Shown one piece after another: positions 1 through 9,001 of a stretch of DNA of 64,000 nucleotides. Position numbers and translations under genes: made by a program. The stretch is from NCBI GenBank assembly GCA_934680015.1, contig CAKUSP010000002.1, forward strand, positions 186,001-250,000. Reading direction: 5' to 3'. Source of the DNA: an uncultured Bacteroidales bacterium. Its GTDB lineage: Bacteria; Bacteroidota; Bacteroidia; Bacteroidales; UBA932. Within the stretch, counting starts at the first letter, position 1, and each line of letters begins with the position of its first letter. The notes under the pieces are model-generated. The model saw only the letters and a program-made list of their open reading frames with translations. It made no database searches and was not told the DNA's origin.

Positions 1-210
1 TCCTTGAAAATGCACGTTTTTGTGAACTCATGACTGAAAAATGATTGTGTATCCTTGAAAAGGTTGGGTTTTATGAACTCATGGTAAAATGGCCGTTAAT
101 CCTTCATGACCTAGCATCTTTATTTTTGTCCGAGAAAACAGACTTTCCAAGGACAAAAACTTCAATTTGACTGTTTTGTCCTAAAAAAGGCCCTTTCCAA
201 GGACAAAAAG
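1..210. repeat. cluster of short related repeats at the window edge
   Basis: Two direct copies begin at 1 and 52, each starting TCCTTGAAAA and ending in TGAACTCATG about 20 nt later. Two further units at 123-159 and 174-208 are imperfect palindromes (TTTTGTCC ... GGACAAAA) that share CTTTCCAAGGACAAAAA. On the minus strand these read TCCTTGGAAAG, which resembles the start of the two plus-strand units. So one short motif occurs twice in each orientation within 210 bp. No coding function is visible. The cluster may continue to the left of the window. Confidence 0.6.
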
Positions 211-415
211 CAAAAAACAACAACAGCGAGTCAAGAAGTTGCATCCTGAAAGACTGGCCGCCATCGGCTCTAGAGGATGATGTCATATTCTCTGCTTAGT
301 GCGAACAGTGTTTCCAAAATGGGGAAATATATAGGACATTGTGATGGGCATACATAATGACGATGTGTATTTCTAAAATGGATTGAAAGAGATAACATTA
401 AAACAAGACATTAGC

Positions 416-1411
416 ATGAAAAAGAGTTTAAAAGAAAAATCTTTTTTAATTATAGATCTATATTCTGGGAGAGACGAGATAAAATGCGAACTCTTTAACT
501 TAAAAATAAACGAGAACGATGGTAAGTATTATGGTTATTGCCCTCCTGGCTGTGGAATAAATATCAATAAATTAGGTGCATCGAAGACGGACAATCAAGT
601 GAATGATGTGATGGTCATCTATACAAAAAGAATATCTCCTAAATCAATAGAAAGAAAAGTGATTGCTTTTAGTGAAAGTGCCACGATTTTTAGAAAGCCT
701 CAAGATGGTCGTGCTCTTAATAGAACTACAATAATTAAGGGTAAGGAAGAAGTATGCCCTTATATGGTTGTTTCTAATTCTATTCATAATTTATTAACTT
801 TCGATATTGAATTTCTTATAAACCCTTTGGAGTATGGTAATTTATATATGTTTCGTAAACAGCGTGTCTTTAAAGGAAAGTATAAAGAACTTGATGAGAA
901 ATTGATAAATTACCTTGAATTTTATTTGTCAGATAATTCTGCTCTAATATATCAGGATGATATTCATACTGAAGATGATGCTGAGGTTAATGCTCATGAA
1001 GAGAATTTATCTAGTAGACGATTATCTTTTATTACTAATCAAGGATGTCGTATGGTAAATAAAGATGGGAGACTCGCAAAAAAAGCCATTAAGGCGGCAC
1101 AATTTAAATGTGAAGCTAATGAGGATCACAAGACTTTTATAACATCAATTGGTTATTATATGGAGGGTCATCATTTGATCCCATGTACATGTTCTAATGC
1201 ACAAAAGTTCTTTGATGAAAGAGGAAAGAATATAGACTGCGAAGAAAATATAGTGTCATTATGCCCTACATGTCATCGTAAAATTCATTATGGAGCAACT
1301 CATGAAAAGGAAGCGATCATTAAACTATTGTATGATAAAAAGATATTTAACTTAAAGTCGTCGGGTCTTGACATTTCTTTAGAGGAACTAAAAGAATTAT
1401 ATGGGTGTTAA
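416..1411 (+). CDS. HNH endonuclease with an unrecognised N-terminal domain
   Basis: A protein of about 331 residues whose last third carries an HNH nuclease module: GHHLIP (roughly residue 250), then ENIVSLCPTCHRKIHYG, with the Cys-x-x-Cys-His pattern typical of McrA-like nucleases. The N-terminal 200 residues contain a CPPGCG segment and a beta-rich stretch that I do not recognise. By analogy with modification-dependent HNH enzymes it could be a DNA-sensing domain, but that is inference. An upstream TTG at 383 would add 11 residues; I chose the ATG at 416 because Lys-rich starts are common here. The gene stands alone, with more than 350 bp of non-coding DNA before it and 800 bp after it, so it looks like a single-gene defence or island remnant. 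Nuclease family is secure; biological role is not. Confidence 0.8.
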   Translation: MKKSLKEKSFLIIDLYSGRDEIKCELFNLKINENDGKYYGYCPPGCGININKLGASKTDNQVNDVMVIYTKRISPKSIERKVIAFSESATIFRKPQDGRALNRTTIIKGKEEVCPYMVVSNSIHNLLTFDIEFLINPLEYGNLYMFRKQRVFKGKYKELDEKLINYLEFYLSDNSALIYQDDIHTEDDAEVNAHEENLSSRRLSFITNQGCRMVNKDGRLAKKAIKAAQFKCEANEDHKTFITSIGYYMEGHHLIPCTCSNAQKFFDERGKNIDCEENIVSLCPTCHRKIHYGATHEKEAIIKLLYDKKIFNLKSSGLDISLEELKELYGC

Positions 1412-2218
1412 GAAACTTCACTTTTCCCTTTGTGAATTTTAGTAGTCATGTGATTTTCTGCTTTGAGTCTTTGACTAATAATCTTCGTCATTTCGCTCGC
1501 AGAAACAGGCTTTAAACTGCAGATTTTTCCTATTCTATCCGTAGAAAAGTCGTTTCAGAGGATAAACGCTATCATCTAAAAGCAGGAATCCACGAAAAAC
1601 ACCTGTTTTGTGGATACATTGAATACTAAACCACAAAGTCGTGGCTAACCAAAAAAGTTAAGGAAAAGAGGCCTTGCGGAACGGCCAGTCACTCATTATT
1701 TGTGAACATTCACAATATATTTCTAGACATAAAAGTATGATTGAGAATCGTCAAAAAGTAAATCCTTCCGAATTGAAAAGACACAACCCGAAATTCACCT
1801 ATAGACGTGGCCCACATTTTACGCATTTCCAGAAGGGCTAAGGTTCAAAGGTGATCGCAAAATTTTTTCACCTTTACTTGCCACCCTCAACAGAACGACT
1901 TCTAAGTCACATCGACTTCAAAGGTGTTTTTCAGGTTCAAAAGAATTTTCGTTCTGTATTTAGTCAGGGGAAAAGAAATCTTTAACTGCAACCGGCGGAG
2001 AGCGGGATGTAGCGTTAGCGAAATCGGTAGCTCGTGAGCCGTGGGGATGTTATTGGGCAGAGCCCCATCAACTTTTAGAGCCCGTTCTAAGAGTGTACTT
2101 TCTAAAATATCAAAGATAAAGCCGCGACACTGGAGTTATTAAGTAGTGTCCAGTCCTCCAATTATATCAAGAATGTGAAGAAAGAAGTTCTCTAGATTGA
2201 TGGAGGTGATGCAAAAAA
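1412..2218. other. 800-bp region without a gene
   Basis: No convincing open reading frame on either strand. Several short inverted repeats are visible, for example CCACGAAAAAC/GTTTTGTGG near 1600-1625 and GGCC...GGCC near 1680-1695. A GC-rich block near 1990-2080 is listed separately. The region looks like degraded or structural DNA between the HNH gene and the ZIP transporter gene. Confidence 0.5.
1992..2077 (-). repeat. partial relative of the cloverleaf-like hairpin elements
   Basis: On the minus strand this block contains GATGGGGCTCTGCCC, then ATAACATCCCC and CGGCTC. These match, with a few changes, the long second hairpin of the elements at 37231 and 47941. The rest (GAGCTACCGATTTCGCTAAC and following) differs, and I see no matching outer arms. 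It is either a diverged family member or a separate repeat sharing one module. Confidence 0.5.
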
Positions 2219-2983
2219 TTATCCCAGTACCACATCTAAAATCATCATCAAGGCAAATCCTGTAGCGAAGCCTATTGTGCCTATATTAGAGTGTTCTCCC
2301 TGCGAATATTCAGGAATCAGTTCCTCAACTACAACATAAAGCATGGCCCCAGCTGCAAATGACAACATATATGGCATGATGCCTATAATGGAAGTCGCCA
2401 GTAGTAATACTATTCCACCACCTATTGGTTCTACGATTCCACTCAAACTTCCTATACAGAAAGATTTCCATCGCGAGTTTCTTGCGGCCCGAAGTGGCAT
2501 GGATATTATTGCACCTTCTGGAATGTTCTGAATGGCAATGCCTAACGAAAGCGCTAAAGCTCCAGCCATGTTGAAATCTGTCGTGAGCGCTCCGGCAAGC
2601 GCAACTCCGACTGCCATTCCTTCAGGAAAATTATGTATGGTAACAGCCAATGTCAGTTTAGCTGTCCGGGATAGGTGACTCTTAGGGCCCTCCTGATCTC
2701 CGTTAACGTGAATGTGTGGAGTTATATAATCGATTAGTAATAAAAATGCGAAACCAGCCAATAGGCCAATTGTAGGAGGTATTATTGCCGATTTGCCCGT
2801 CCCAAGATTAATGGCCGGAATTATCAGTGACCAAACGGAAGCTGCAACCATAACGCCAGAAGCGAACCCAAGTAATGCTTTTTGTAGCAATATTGGCATG
2901 TCGCGTTTCATGAAAAAAACGAAGGCTGATCCTAATGCGGTGCCAAGAAACGGAATAAGAAGTGTTGCTAGAATGGGGCTCAT
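2219..2983 (-). CDS. ZIP-family metal transporter
   Basis: A 254-residue integral membrane protein of the ZIP (ZupT-like) family, which imports divalent metals such as zinc or iron across the inner membrane. It has about eight hydrophobic segments. The two family signatures HNFPEGMAVG (mid-protein) and IQNIPEGAIISMP supply the His, Asn and Glu metal ligands. Length is normal for bacterial ZIPs. It is monocistronic and read leftward from a good Bacteroidetes promoter at 3003-3033. Metal preference cannot be told from sequence. A Fur-family regulator and a metal-export ATPase lie 6-8 kb away, but no shared operator was seen upstream of this gene. Confidence 0.9.
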   Translation of the reverse strand: MSPILATLLIPFLGTALGSAFVFFMKRDMPILLQKALLGFASGVMVAASVWSLIIPAINLGTGKSAIIPPTIGLLAGFAFLLLIDYITPHIHVNGDQEGPKSHLSRTAKLTLAVTIHNFPEGMAVGVALAGALTTDFNMAGALALSLGIAIQNIPEGAIISMPLRAARNSRWKSFCIGSLSGIVEPIGGGIVLLLATSIIGIMPYMLSFAAGAMLYVVVEELIPEYSQGEHSNIGTIGFATGFALMMILDVVLG

Positions 2984-3002
2984 GTTCTTAATTATCTTCC
3001 TT

Positions 3003-3033
3003 CAAAGTTATAAGGTAAACTTAATTATATCAA
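3003..3033 (-). promoter_or_regulatory. promoter of the ZIP transporter gene
   Basis: Minus-strand -7 box TAACTTTG (3003-3010) and -33 TTG (3031-3033) separated by 20 nt. This fits the Bacteroidetes primary sigma consensus. It lies 20 nt upstream of the start codon. Confidence 0.65.
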
Positions 3034-3207
3034 TCGCTATTTTTAGCGATTATTTTTTATGTTACTAAATTCGGGAACCATTTCAAAACAGCTTCTTAAA
3101 ATGACAATAACATATCTAATTTCAATCGGCAATTCAAAAAGATCAAAGGCCGTTCCCCTAAAGATTTTCGTGGGCTCTATAGTAAAAACGTGTTAGTCTA
3201 AATTTTC

Positions 3208-3243
3208 AAAAAAAACCTCCATACTCTATCATGAATATGGAGG
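3208..3243 (-). terminator. Rho-independent terminator of serS
   Basis: On the minus strand an 8-bp stem (CCTCCATA/TATGGAGG, 3236-3243 with 3216-3223) is followed at once by a run of eight T. It sits just past the serS stop codon. Confidence 0.85.
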
Positions 3244-3267
3244 AAAGAATGTGAGTTAAAATTCTAA

Positions 3268-4539
3268 TTAGTCGATCTTATCGAAACCTGTATAAGGGCG
3301 AAGTACTTCAGGGATGATTATTCCTTCTGGCGTCTGATTATCTTCCAAAAGTGCAGCTACCACACGAGGAAGTGCAAGAGAACTTCCATTAAGCGTATGA
3401 GCTAGCTGGGTTTTTCCTTCGCTATCGCGATATCTTAGATGTAGGCGATTTGCTTGATAAGTTTCGAAGTTACTTACTGACGATATTTCAAGCCATCTTC
3501 CCTGTGCGGCGCTCCATAACTCGAAATCGTAAGTAATAGCAGAGGTGAAAGACAAATCTCCACCACAAAGACGGAGTATCCTGTATTTAAGTCCTAACTT
3601 ATTGACAAGCTTCTCTACATGTGCCACCATCTCGTCTAGTGCGGCGTAACTGTTTTCAGGTTTTTCCACGCGCACGATCTCCACCTTATCGAATTGATGC
3701 AAGCGATTAAGCCCACGTACATCTTTTCCATAAGATCCAGCCTCACGGCGGAAACAAGGAGTATAGGCTGTTAATTTTTGAGGTAACTCATTAGGCTGAA
3801 GAATAACATCTCTAAAAATATTAGTTACAGGAACTTCTGCTGTAGGAACCAGATAGAAATCGTCAAGATTGGCATGATACATCTGCCCCTCTTTGTCAGG
3901 AAGTTGACCTGTTCCGAAGCCAGATTCTTTATTCACAACAACAGGGGGTTCTACCTCCTTATATCCAGCCTCTGTGTTATAGTCTAAAAAGAAATTAATG
4001 AGAGCTCGCTGTAGTTTAGCACCTTTTCCTTTATAAACTGGGAATCCAGCACCAGTAATTTTGACTCCGAGATCAAAATCTATGATATCATATTTTTTTG
4101 CCAATTCCCAATGTGGCAAAGCCCCTTCTGGTAGTTTGACCTCTGGCCCGCCCATTTTGACTACTAGGTTATCATTTGAATCTTTCCCCTCAGGAACCAA
4201 ATCGCAAGGCATATTAGGAAGTAACACTAAGTTGTCCTCCAATTCTTTAGATGCAAGGTCCATGCGTGCAAGCAAATCATTTGACTTTGCCTTAATGGCT
4301 GCTACTTCGTTTTTCACTTCCTCGGCTTCGTCTTTTAAACCCTGTTTCATAAGGGAGCCTATCTGTGCCGCTTTCTGTTTTTGAACGGAAAGCAAGGCAT
4401 CACTTTCTGTCTGAAGTGATCGGCGCAAAGAATCAAGTTCAAGCACCTTATCCACTATGGGTTTAGCATCGAAATTCTTAACCTTTAGTTTTGCAATCAC
4501 CCTCTGTGGGTCATCGCGTAGTGTTTTAAGTGTTAACAT
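3268..4539 (-). CDS. serS: seryl-tRNA synthetase
   Basis: Charges tRNA-Ser with serine in the cytoplasm. The 423-residue product has the N-terminal coiled-coil arm (about residues 30-110, rich in Lys/Glu/Ala heptads) that binds the long variable arm of tRNA-Ser. It is followed by the class II catalytic core: motif 2 FRREAGSYGKDVRGLNRLHQ and motif 3 near the C-terminus (NGSSLALPRVVAALLEDNQ). Length and order are standard. The start ATG is the first in frame and gives the expected MLTLKTLRDDP opening. It lies downstream of rplU-rpmA on the same strand, separated by a terminator, so it is probably transcribed separately. Confidence 0.98.
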   Translation of the reverse strand: MLTLKTLRDDPQRVIAKLKVKNFDAKPIVDKVLELDSLRRSLQTESDALLSVQKQKAAQIGSLMKQGLKDEAEEVKNEVAAIKAKSNDLLARMDLASKELEDNLVLLPNMPCDLVPEGKDSNDNLVVKMGGPEVKLPEGALPHWELAKKYDIIDFDLGVKITGAGFPVYKGKGAKLQRALINFFLDYNTEAGYKEVEPPVVVNKESGFGTGQLPDKEGQMYHANLDDFYLVPTAEVPVTNIFRDVILQPNELPQKLTAYTPCFRREAGSYGKDVRGLNRLHQFDKVEIVRVEKPENSYAALDEMVAHVEKLVNKLGLKYRILRLCGGDLSFTSAITYDFELWSAAQGRWLEISSVSNFETYQANRLHLRYRDSEGKTQLAHTLNGSSLALPRVVAALLEDNQTPEGIIIPEVLRPYTGFDKID

Positions 4540-4556
4540 ATCATTATTATTTACAA

Positions 4557-4608
4557 TTCAAAAAAAGAAAAAGGACCCACACTCCTATCTCGAAGAGTGT
4601 GAGTCCTT
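4557..4608 (-). terminator. Rho-independent terminator of rplU-rpmA
   Basis: Minus-strand hairpin with a 14-bp stem containing one mismatch (arms 4595-4608 and 4571-4584), followed by a T-rich tract broken by one C. It separates rpmA from serS. Confidence 0.85.
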
Positions 4609-4628
4609 CAATTTCAACTCCCCCGAGA

Positions 4629-4889
4629 TTAGTTCTCAAAAGGAACGACCGACACGTATGATTTATTCTCTCTCTTACGAGTGAAAACTACCGTACCATC
4701 TACAAGTGCGTAAAGAGTATGATCTTTACCCATTCCTACATTTTTGTCTGGATTATGAACTGTACCTCTCTGGCGAACTATGATGTTACCAGCCTTTACA
4801 GTTTCACCACCGAATTTCTTGAGTCCAAGACGCTTGCTTTGTGACTCACGACCGTTCTTTGAACTTGATTGACCTTTCTTGTGTGCCAT
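4629..4889 (-). CDS. rpmA: 50S ribosomal protein L27
   Basis: The 86-residue product starts [20 protein letters not shown], the classic L27 N-terminus without a cleavable extension, and continues with [16 protein letters not shown] and [11 protein letters not shown]27 sits at the peptidyl-transferase centre of the 50S subunit. It follows rplU by 18 bp on the same strand, the usual rplU-rpmA operon. Confidence 0.98.
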   Translation of the reverse strand: MAHKKGQSSSKNGRESQSKRLGLKKFGGETVKAGNIIVRQRGTVHNPDKNVGMGKDHTLYALVDGTVVFTRKRENKSYVSVVPFEN

Positions 4890-4907
4890 AATTCAATTTC
4901 GTTTTAA

Positions 4908-5225
4908 TTAAGCGAGTACAATCTCAGCGATCTGAATCTTTGAGAGTTTCTGACGATGTCCGTTGCATTTATCGAATCCTTTGCGACGGATTTTCTTGAA
5001 TACCAAAACTTTATTAGCTCTGGCGTCATCTGCGAGCACGGTAGCCTTAACGACTGCGCCCTTTACATAAGGAGCTCCTACTTCGACCTTTCCCTCGTTA
5101 TCTACGAGAAGGACTTTATCGAACTCCACTGCAGCACCCTTTGCTTCCGGAAGACGGTTGCAAAAGATCTCATTGCCTGCTTCAACTTTAAACTGCTGAC
5201 CAGCAATATCAACAATAGCGTACAT
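4908..5225 (-). CDS. rplU: 50S ribosomal protein L21
   Basis: With the ATG at 5225 the product is about 105 residues, the normal L21 length: MYAIVDIAGQQFKVEAGNEI at the N-terminus and the basic C-terminal stretch FKKIRRKGFDKCNGHRQ. The open frame runs another 50 codons upstream, but that extension has no L21 homology and crosses the promoter, so the longer start is rejected. First gene of the rplU-rpmA operon. The promoter at 5310-5340 leaves an untranslated leader of roughly 75-80 nt. Confidence 0.97.
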   Translation of the reverse strand: MYAIVDIAGQQFKVEAGNEIFCNRLPEAKGAAVEFDKVLLVDNEGKVEVGAPYVKGAVVKATVLADDARANKVLVFKKIRRKGFDKCNGHRQKLSKIQIAEIVLA

Positions 5226-5309
5226 AAAAAACTTTATTAAAAGTTTCGACCGCAAGCGGATCTCTTCTGGAGAACTCTTATGGAGCTTAACGGCCATAAA
5301 ATCGGACCG

Positions 5310-5340
5310 CAAATATAGGAAAACTCTTTCAATATTCAAA
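5310..5340 (-). promoter_or_regulatory. promoter of rplU-rpmA
   Basis: Minus-strand -33 TTTG (5337-5340) and -7 TATATTTG (5310-5317) with a 19-nt spacer, a full match to the Bacteroidetes consensus. Confidence 0.8.
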
Positions 5341-5489
5341 CAAAATCTGGATCCTCTAGTGAGATATCTGTCCACTACTTTACATCAATCCCTCTTTCTA
5401 TGATTTCGAGGCACATGCGGCCATTATGATAGGGACACTTCCAAAAGCCGGCGATATCATCTATGATGTTAGGTTTTTAGAGCTTCTTT

Positions 5490-5521
5490 TTGTTATTTTT
5501 TGCTGATATTTTTTAACTTTG
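5490..5521 (+). promoter_or_regulatory. promoter of ruvC
   Basis: -33 TTG (5490-5492), 21-nt spacer, -7 TAACTTTG (5514-5521). The box ends only 6 nt before the proposed ruvC start, so the transcript would be almost leaderless. Confidence 0.7.
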
Positions 5522-5527
5522 TGAGTT

Positions 5528-6085
5528 TTGTTAAAGGACAGGATCATACTTGGGGTAGATCCCGGAACTAATTTGCTTGGTTTCGGGATTATTCGTGTTA
5601 CCGAAAAAGGAAAGCCGGAATTTGTCGATGCCGGAGTGTTGGATATGAGAAAAGAAAAAGACTCATATGCTAAGCTTGCATCGATAAGGGAGTTCGTTAG
5701 CGGCGTTTGCGATAACTATCATCCTGATTGTCTTGCGATAGAGTCTCCTTTTTTGGGGAAAAATGCCCAAGTCATTTTTAAACTGGGCCGAGCGCAAGGT
5801 GTGGCCCTGGCTGTGGCATACGAAAGGGGCTTGACGATAACGGAATATGCTCCACGAAAGGCTAAAATCGCTATTTGTGGGAATGGGGCGGCATCGAAAG
5901 AACAGGTAAGTTTGATGGTGCAGAAAACTCTTGGCATTAAACTTGAAGATTATCCGTTCGATTCTACGGATGCCTTGGCTATAGCACTTTGCCATTACTA
6001 TGAGGAGGGAAATCCATTCTCTAGTGTTAAAAGTTCTTTATCATGGGAAAAATTCATGGCAGAACACCCGGAGAGAATAAAATAA
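5528..6085 (+). CDS. ruvC: Holliday junction resolvase RuvC
   Basis: Cuts Holliday junctions during recombinational repair together with RuvAB. The 185-residue product opens with RIILGVDPGTNLLGFGII, where the Asp is the first catalytic acid. It has LAIESPFLGKNAQ (second acid) and DSTDALAIALCH near the C-terminus (last acidic cluster). No ATG precedes the conserved first strand and a stop lies two codons upstream, so the start must be the TTG at 5528. The stop overlaps an ATG of the next gene (TAATG), which points to coupled translation. Confidence 0.95.
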   Translation: MLKDRIILGVDPGTNLLGFGIIRVTEKGKPEFVDAGVLDMRKEKDSYAKLASIREFVSGVCDNYHPDCLAIESPFLGKNAQVIFKLGRAQGVALAVAYERGLTITEYAPRKAKIAICGNGAASKEQVSLMVQKTLGIKLEDYPFDSTDALAIALCHYYEEGNPFSSVKSSLSWEKFMAEHPERIK

Positions 6086-6090
6086 TGTGT

Positions 6091-8991
6091 ATGAAAAGAT
6101 TAAACCTTAAATTCTGTTTGACCTTATTCGGTCTTTTTCTTTGTGTGGGCATGTTCGCACAGTCCCGTTATAGTGTAAAGGCGGTAATAAAGGACAATTC
6201 CACAGAAGAAGCGCTTTCTTTTGTAACGGCTGTTGTGGCACAACCGGGTGCAGATAAGCCTACGGCCTATGCGCTTTCAGATGAGAATGGCGTACTCAGT
6301 ATTTCGGAAATTAAACCAGGGAAGTATGTTATTAAGGCGGAATTGCTCGGATATAAAGTTTTCGAAAAGACATTCGAGGTAAAAGATAAAGATGTTGACC
6401 TAGGTGAATTAAAACTCATACCTGATGAGGAGCAGCTTGCAGCCGCGAAGGTGTCAGCTGTCGGTAATCCTATTCAGATGAAATCCGACACGATTTCTTT
6501 TACGGCATCATCGGTAAAGACGACGGAAAATGATGTACTTGAGGATTTGTTAAAAAAAATCCCTGGTATTGAAGTCTCTGAGGATGGAAGCATTACTCAT
6601 AATGGAAGAAGTATTGATAAAATCACCATAGATGGCAAGACTTTCTTTTTGGATGATCCACAATTGGCATCGAAGAACCTGCCAGCTAAGATAGTGGACA
6701 AGGTCAAGGTTATAGAGAAGAAATCGGATCAGGCACAGTTCACCGGTATCGATGACGGGGAAGAAGAAACCATAATAGATCTATCTATTAAGCCTGGAAT
6801 GATGAATGGTTCTTTCGGTAATGCTACAGCAGGTGGTGGACACGATGTGCCAAGTACAAATACGCAGGGAGACTATCGCTATCAAGGGCTTGCCTTTGCC
6901 GGTAAATTCACAGAAAAAACACAGTTGGCTTTTATTTTTAATGCCAATAATACCAATGACCGCGCTTTTCGTGATCTCTCCGGTGAGATGATGGGCAATA
7001 TTCGAGGCGGTGGAATGGGCCGTGGCCAAGGAGGCTGGGGCCGTGGTAATGGTATCACTACCTCCTTTATGACAGGTCTTAATGTAGGAACCAATCTTTT
7101 TGATGATAGAATGAGCGTCAGTGGAGAATATGGGTATACTTCCACTGATAAGGATGTAAAGGAAGAGTCCACGAAGACTACTTACCTGGAAGATTCAAAT
7201 TTGCTTTATAATTCTGAAGGTGTCAGCTCTTCTTATTCTGGTGGACATAGATTCGGAATGAGACTTGAACACAAATTTTCGGATAATACTTCCATTATTT
7301 TCCAGCCTCAGATAAATTTCGGAAAGGGAAATTTCTCTGAAAGCAGCACGGACTATACTAAAACCCATTATACTTCAGATGGTAGTACGAATGACACTAA
7401 CTCCAGTGAAAAATCGAACTACGGAGATAATGAAAATCTTAGTACCCAAGGGTTTGCTCTATTGCGGCAGAGGCTTTGGATGCCTGGTCAAACCATGACC
7501 ATCATGGGGAATTATAATATAAGCACGAATAATCTTAGTGGATTCAATAAATCTAGGACAACGGTCTTTGGGGATGGAAGTGGAGACGCTGACATAACCT
7601 TAGTGAACCAGAGTTATACGCAGGACCAGAATTCATATAGCCTGTGGGGAAATGCCACTTTTACACAGCCTCTTGGCGGTAACTTCTATATGGAGGCCAA
7701 CTATTCGTATAGTTGGAATCGTTCCGAATCGGATAAGACCACTATCGATGTGGAGACAGGAGAGGTAGCGGCTAATTATTCTAACAGTATAGTTAATGAA
7801 TACATTAATCAGGAGATAGGGTTAAATGCTCTTTATCAAGGGGAGGGATTTAGAGTTCAGGTGGGTATGTCCGCTAAGCCTACAAAGACTCATAATTATA
7901 CGGCTTCTGCCGCCGATTATAAAGTCGATACTACTATGTATCGTATTAATTGGGCCCCTAATGCCATGATGCATTTCGATATTGGGGAAAACGGCAGTTT
8001 TAGGACATTTTATTTTGGACGTAGTGTTCAGCCAGGGACTTCTCAATTGATAACTGTTGCTGACAATTCTAATCCGTTATCGGTTTCTTTCGGTAATCCT
8101 AATCTTTCTCCTTATTTTAGTCATGGGCTTAGAGGGGATGTTAGATATAATAACAAGCAGAATTATGCTTCGGTAAATGCGCGCTGGGGTGCTACATATA
8201 ATGACAATCCTATAGTTAATGCATCTTGGTATACAAATGGTATTGCTTACACTATGCCAGTTAATGGTAAGTCGAATTTCTCGGCTGATTTTAATATCTA
8301 TATGAATCTTCCGATCAAGCGCTCGGGTTTTACTATCATGAATATGACTCGATTCTCATGGAGTAATTCATCTAACTATGTAGGGACTGACATCAATACC
8401 TCTGACTATCTTAAATCGGATGGTTCTCTTGATTACGACAATTTTTTTGGAGACTATGCCTTGATTAAGTCGAAATTGGTTGAAAATGGGACACAGTCAT
8501 TCAATTTTACTGAAAGGCTTTCAGGTAAATATAGAAATGATGCACTTGAACTTGAATTATCTGGTCGTACCAGAATTAATTCCAGCAGGTATTCAGTAGG
8601 AGATATTAAGGACCATACGACTACTTTTAATAATCAGATTCGTACTACTGCTACATGGACATGGGATCTTGTGGGGTTGAGCGCTAAGGGAGAATTCAAT
8701 TATAACTGGTATAATGGTTATTCTACTGCTCAGCCATCGGAGTATGTGTTGAACCTTGAACTACAAAAGTCACTTTTGAATAATAAGATGACACTTTCCG
8801 TAAAGGGATATGATATATTGGGGCAAGCTAAAAACCTTACTGTAACTGATACAGCTAACTATCATACAGAGTCTAAGAATAATACTTTAGGTAGGTACCT
8901 GATACTATCGTTGACTTATAGGTTTGGCAATTTCGGTGGTAATAGAGGTGGTATGCGTGGCCCAGGCGGTCCTGGTGGCCCTAGACCTTAG
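6091..8991 (+). CDS. TonB-receptor-like outer-membrane beta-barrel protein
   Basis: A protein of about 966 residues with a signal peptide (LTLFGLFLCVGMFAQS). An N-terminal carboxypeptidase-regulatory-like beta-sandwich (RYSVKAVIKDNSTEEALSFV...) is followed by a plug-like segment (DTISFTASSVKTTENDVLEDLLKKIPGIEV) and a long barrel rich in alternating aromatic strands. This is the OMP_b-brl_3 / TonB-dependent receptor-like architecture of Bacteroidetes. A Gly/Arg-rich insert lies near residues 310-330 and the chain ends in a Gly/Pro/Arg-rich tail rather than an aromatic residue. The gene follows ruvC with coupled translation; an ATG two codons upstream at 6085 overlaps the ruvC stop and is the alternative start. 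Substrate unknown. Confidence 0.88.
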   Translation: MKRLNLKFCLTLFGLFLCVGMFAQSRYSVKAVIKDNSTEEALSFVTAVVAQPGADKPTAYALSDENGVLSISEIKPGKYVIKAELLGYKVFEKTFEVKDKDVDLGELKLIPDEEQLAAAKVSAVGNPIQMKSDTISFTASSVKTTENDVLEDLLKKIPGIEVSEDGSITHNGRSIDKITIDGKTFFLDDPQLASKNLPAKIVDKVKVIEKKSDQAQFTGIDDGEEETIIDLSIKPGMMNGSFGNATAGGGHDVPSTNTQGDYRYQGLAFAGKFTEKTQLAFIFNANNTNDRAFRDLSGEMMGNIRGGGMGRGQGGWGRGNGITTSFMTGLNVGTNLFDDRMSVSGEYGYTSTDKDVKEESTKTTYLEDSNLLYNSEGVSSSYSGGHRFGMRLEHKFSDNTSIIFQPQINFGKGNFSESSTDYTKTHYTSDGSTNDTNSSEKSNYGDNENLSTQGFALLRQRLWMPGQTMTIMGNYNISTNNLSGFNKSRTTVFGDGSGDADITLVNQSYTQDQNSYSLWGNATFTQPLGGNFYMEANYSYSWNRSESDKTTIDVETGEVAANYSNSIVNEYINQEIGLNALYQGEGFRVQVGMSAKPTKTHNYTASAADYKVDTTMYRINWAPNAMMHFDIGENGSFRTFYFGRSVQPGTSQLITVADNSNPLSVSFGNPNLSPYFSHGLRGDVRYNNKQNYASVNARWGATYNDNPIVNASWYTNGIAYTMPVNGKSNFSADFNIYMNLPIKRSGFTIMNMTRFSWSNSSNYVGTDINTSDYLKSDGSLDYDNFFGDYALIKSKLVENGTQSFNFTERLSGKYRNDALELELSGRTRINSSRYSVGDIKDHTTTFNNQIRTTATWTWDLVGLSAKGEFNYNWYNGYSTAQPSEYVLNLELQKSLLNNKMTLSVKGYDILGQAKNLTVTDTANYHTESKNNTLGRYLILSLTYRFGNFGGNRGGMRGPGGPGGPRP

Positions 8992-9001
8992 TTTGTATAA
9001 A

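Noticed and set aside
104-286. 60-codon minus-strand frame over the repeats
   Set aside because: It runs through the palindromic repeat units, has no recognisable domain or start context, and its composition reflects the repeats.
4908-5375. Long 155-residue version of L21
   Set aside because: The extra N-terminal 50 codons cover the promoter and leader and have no L21 similarity.
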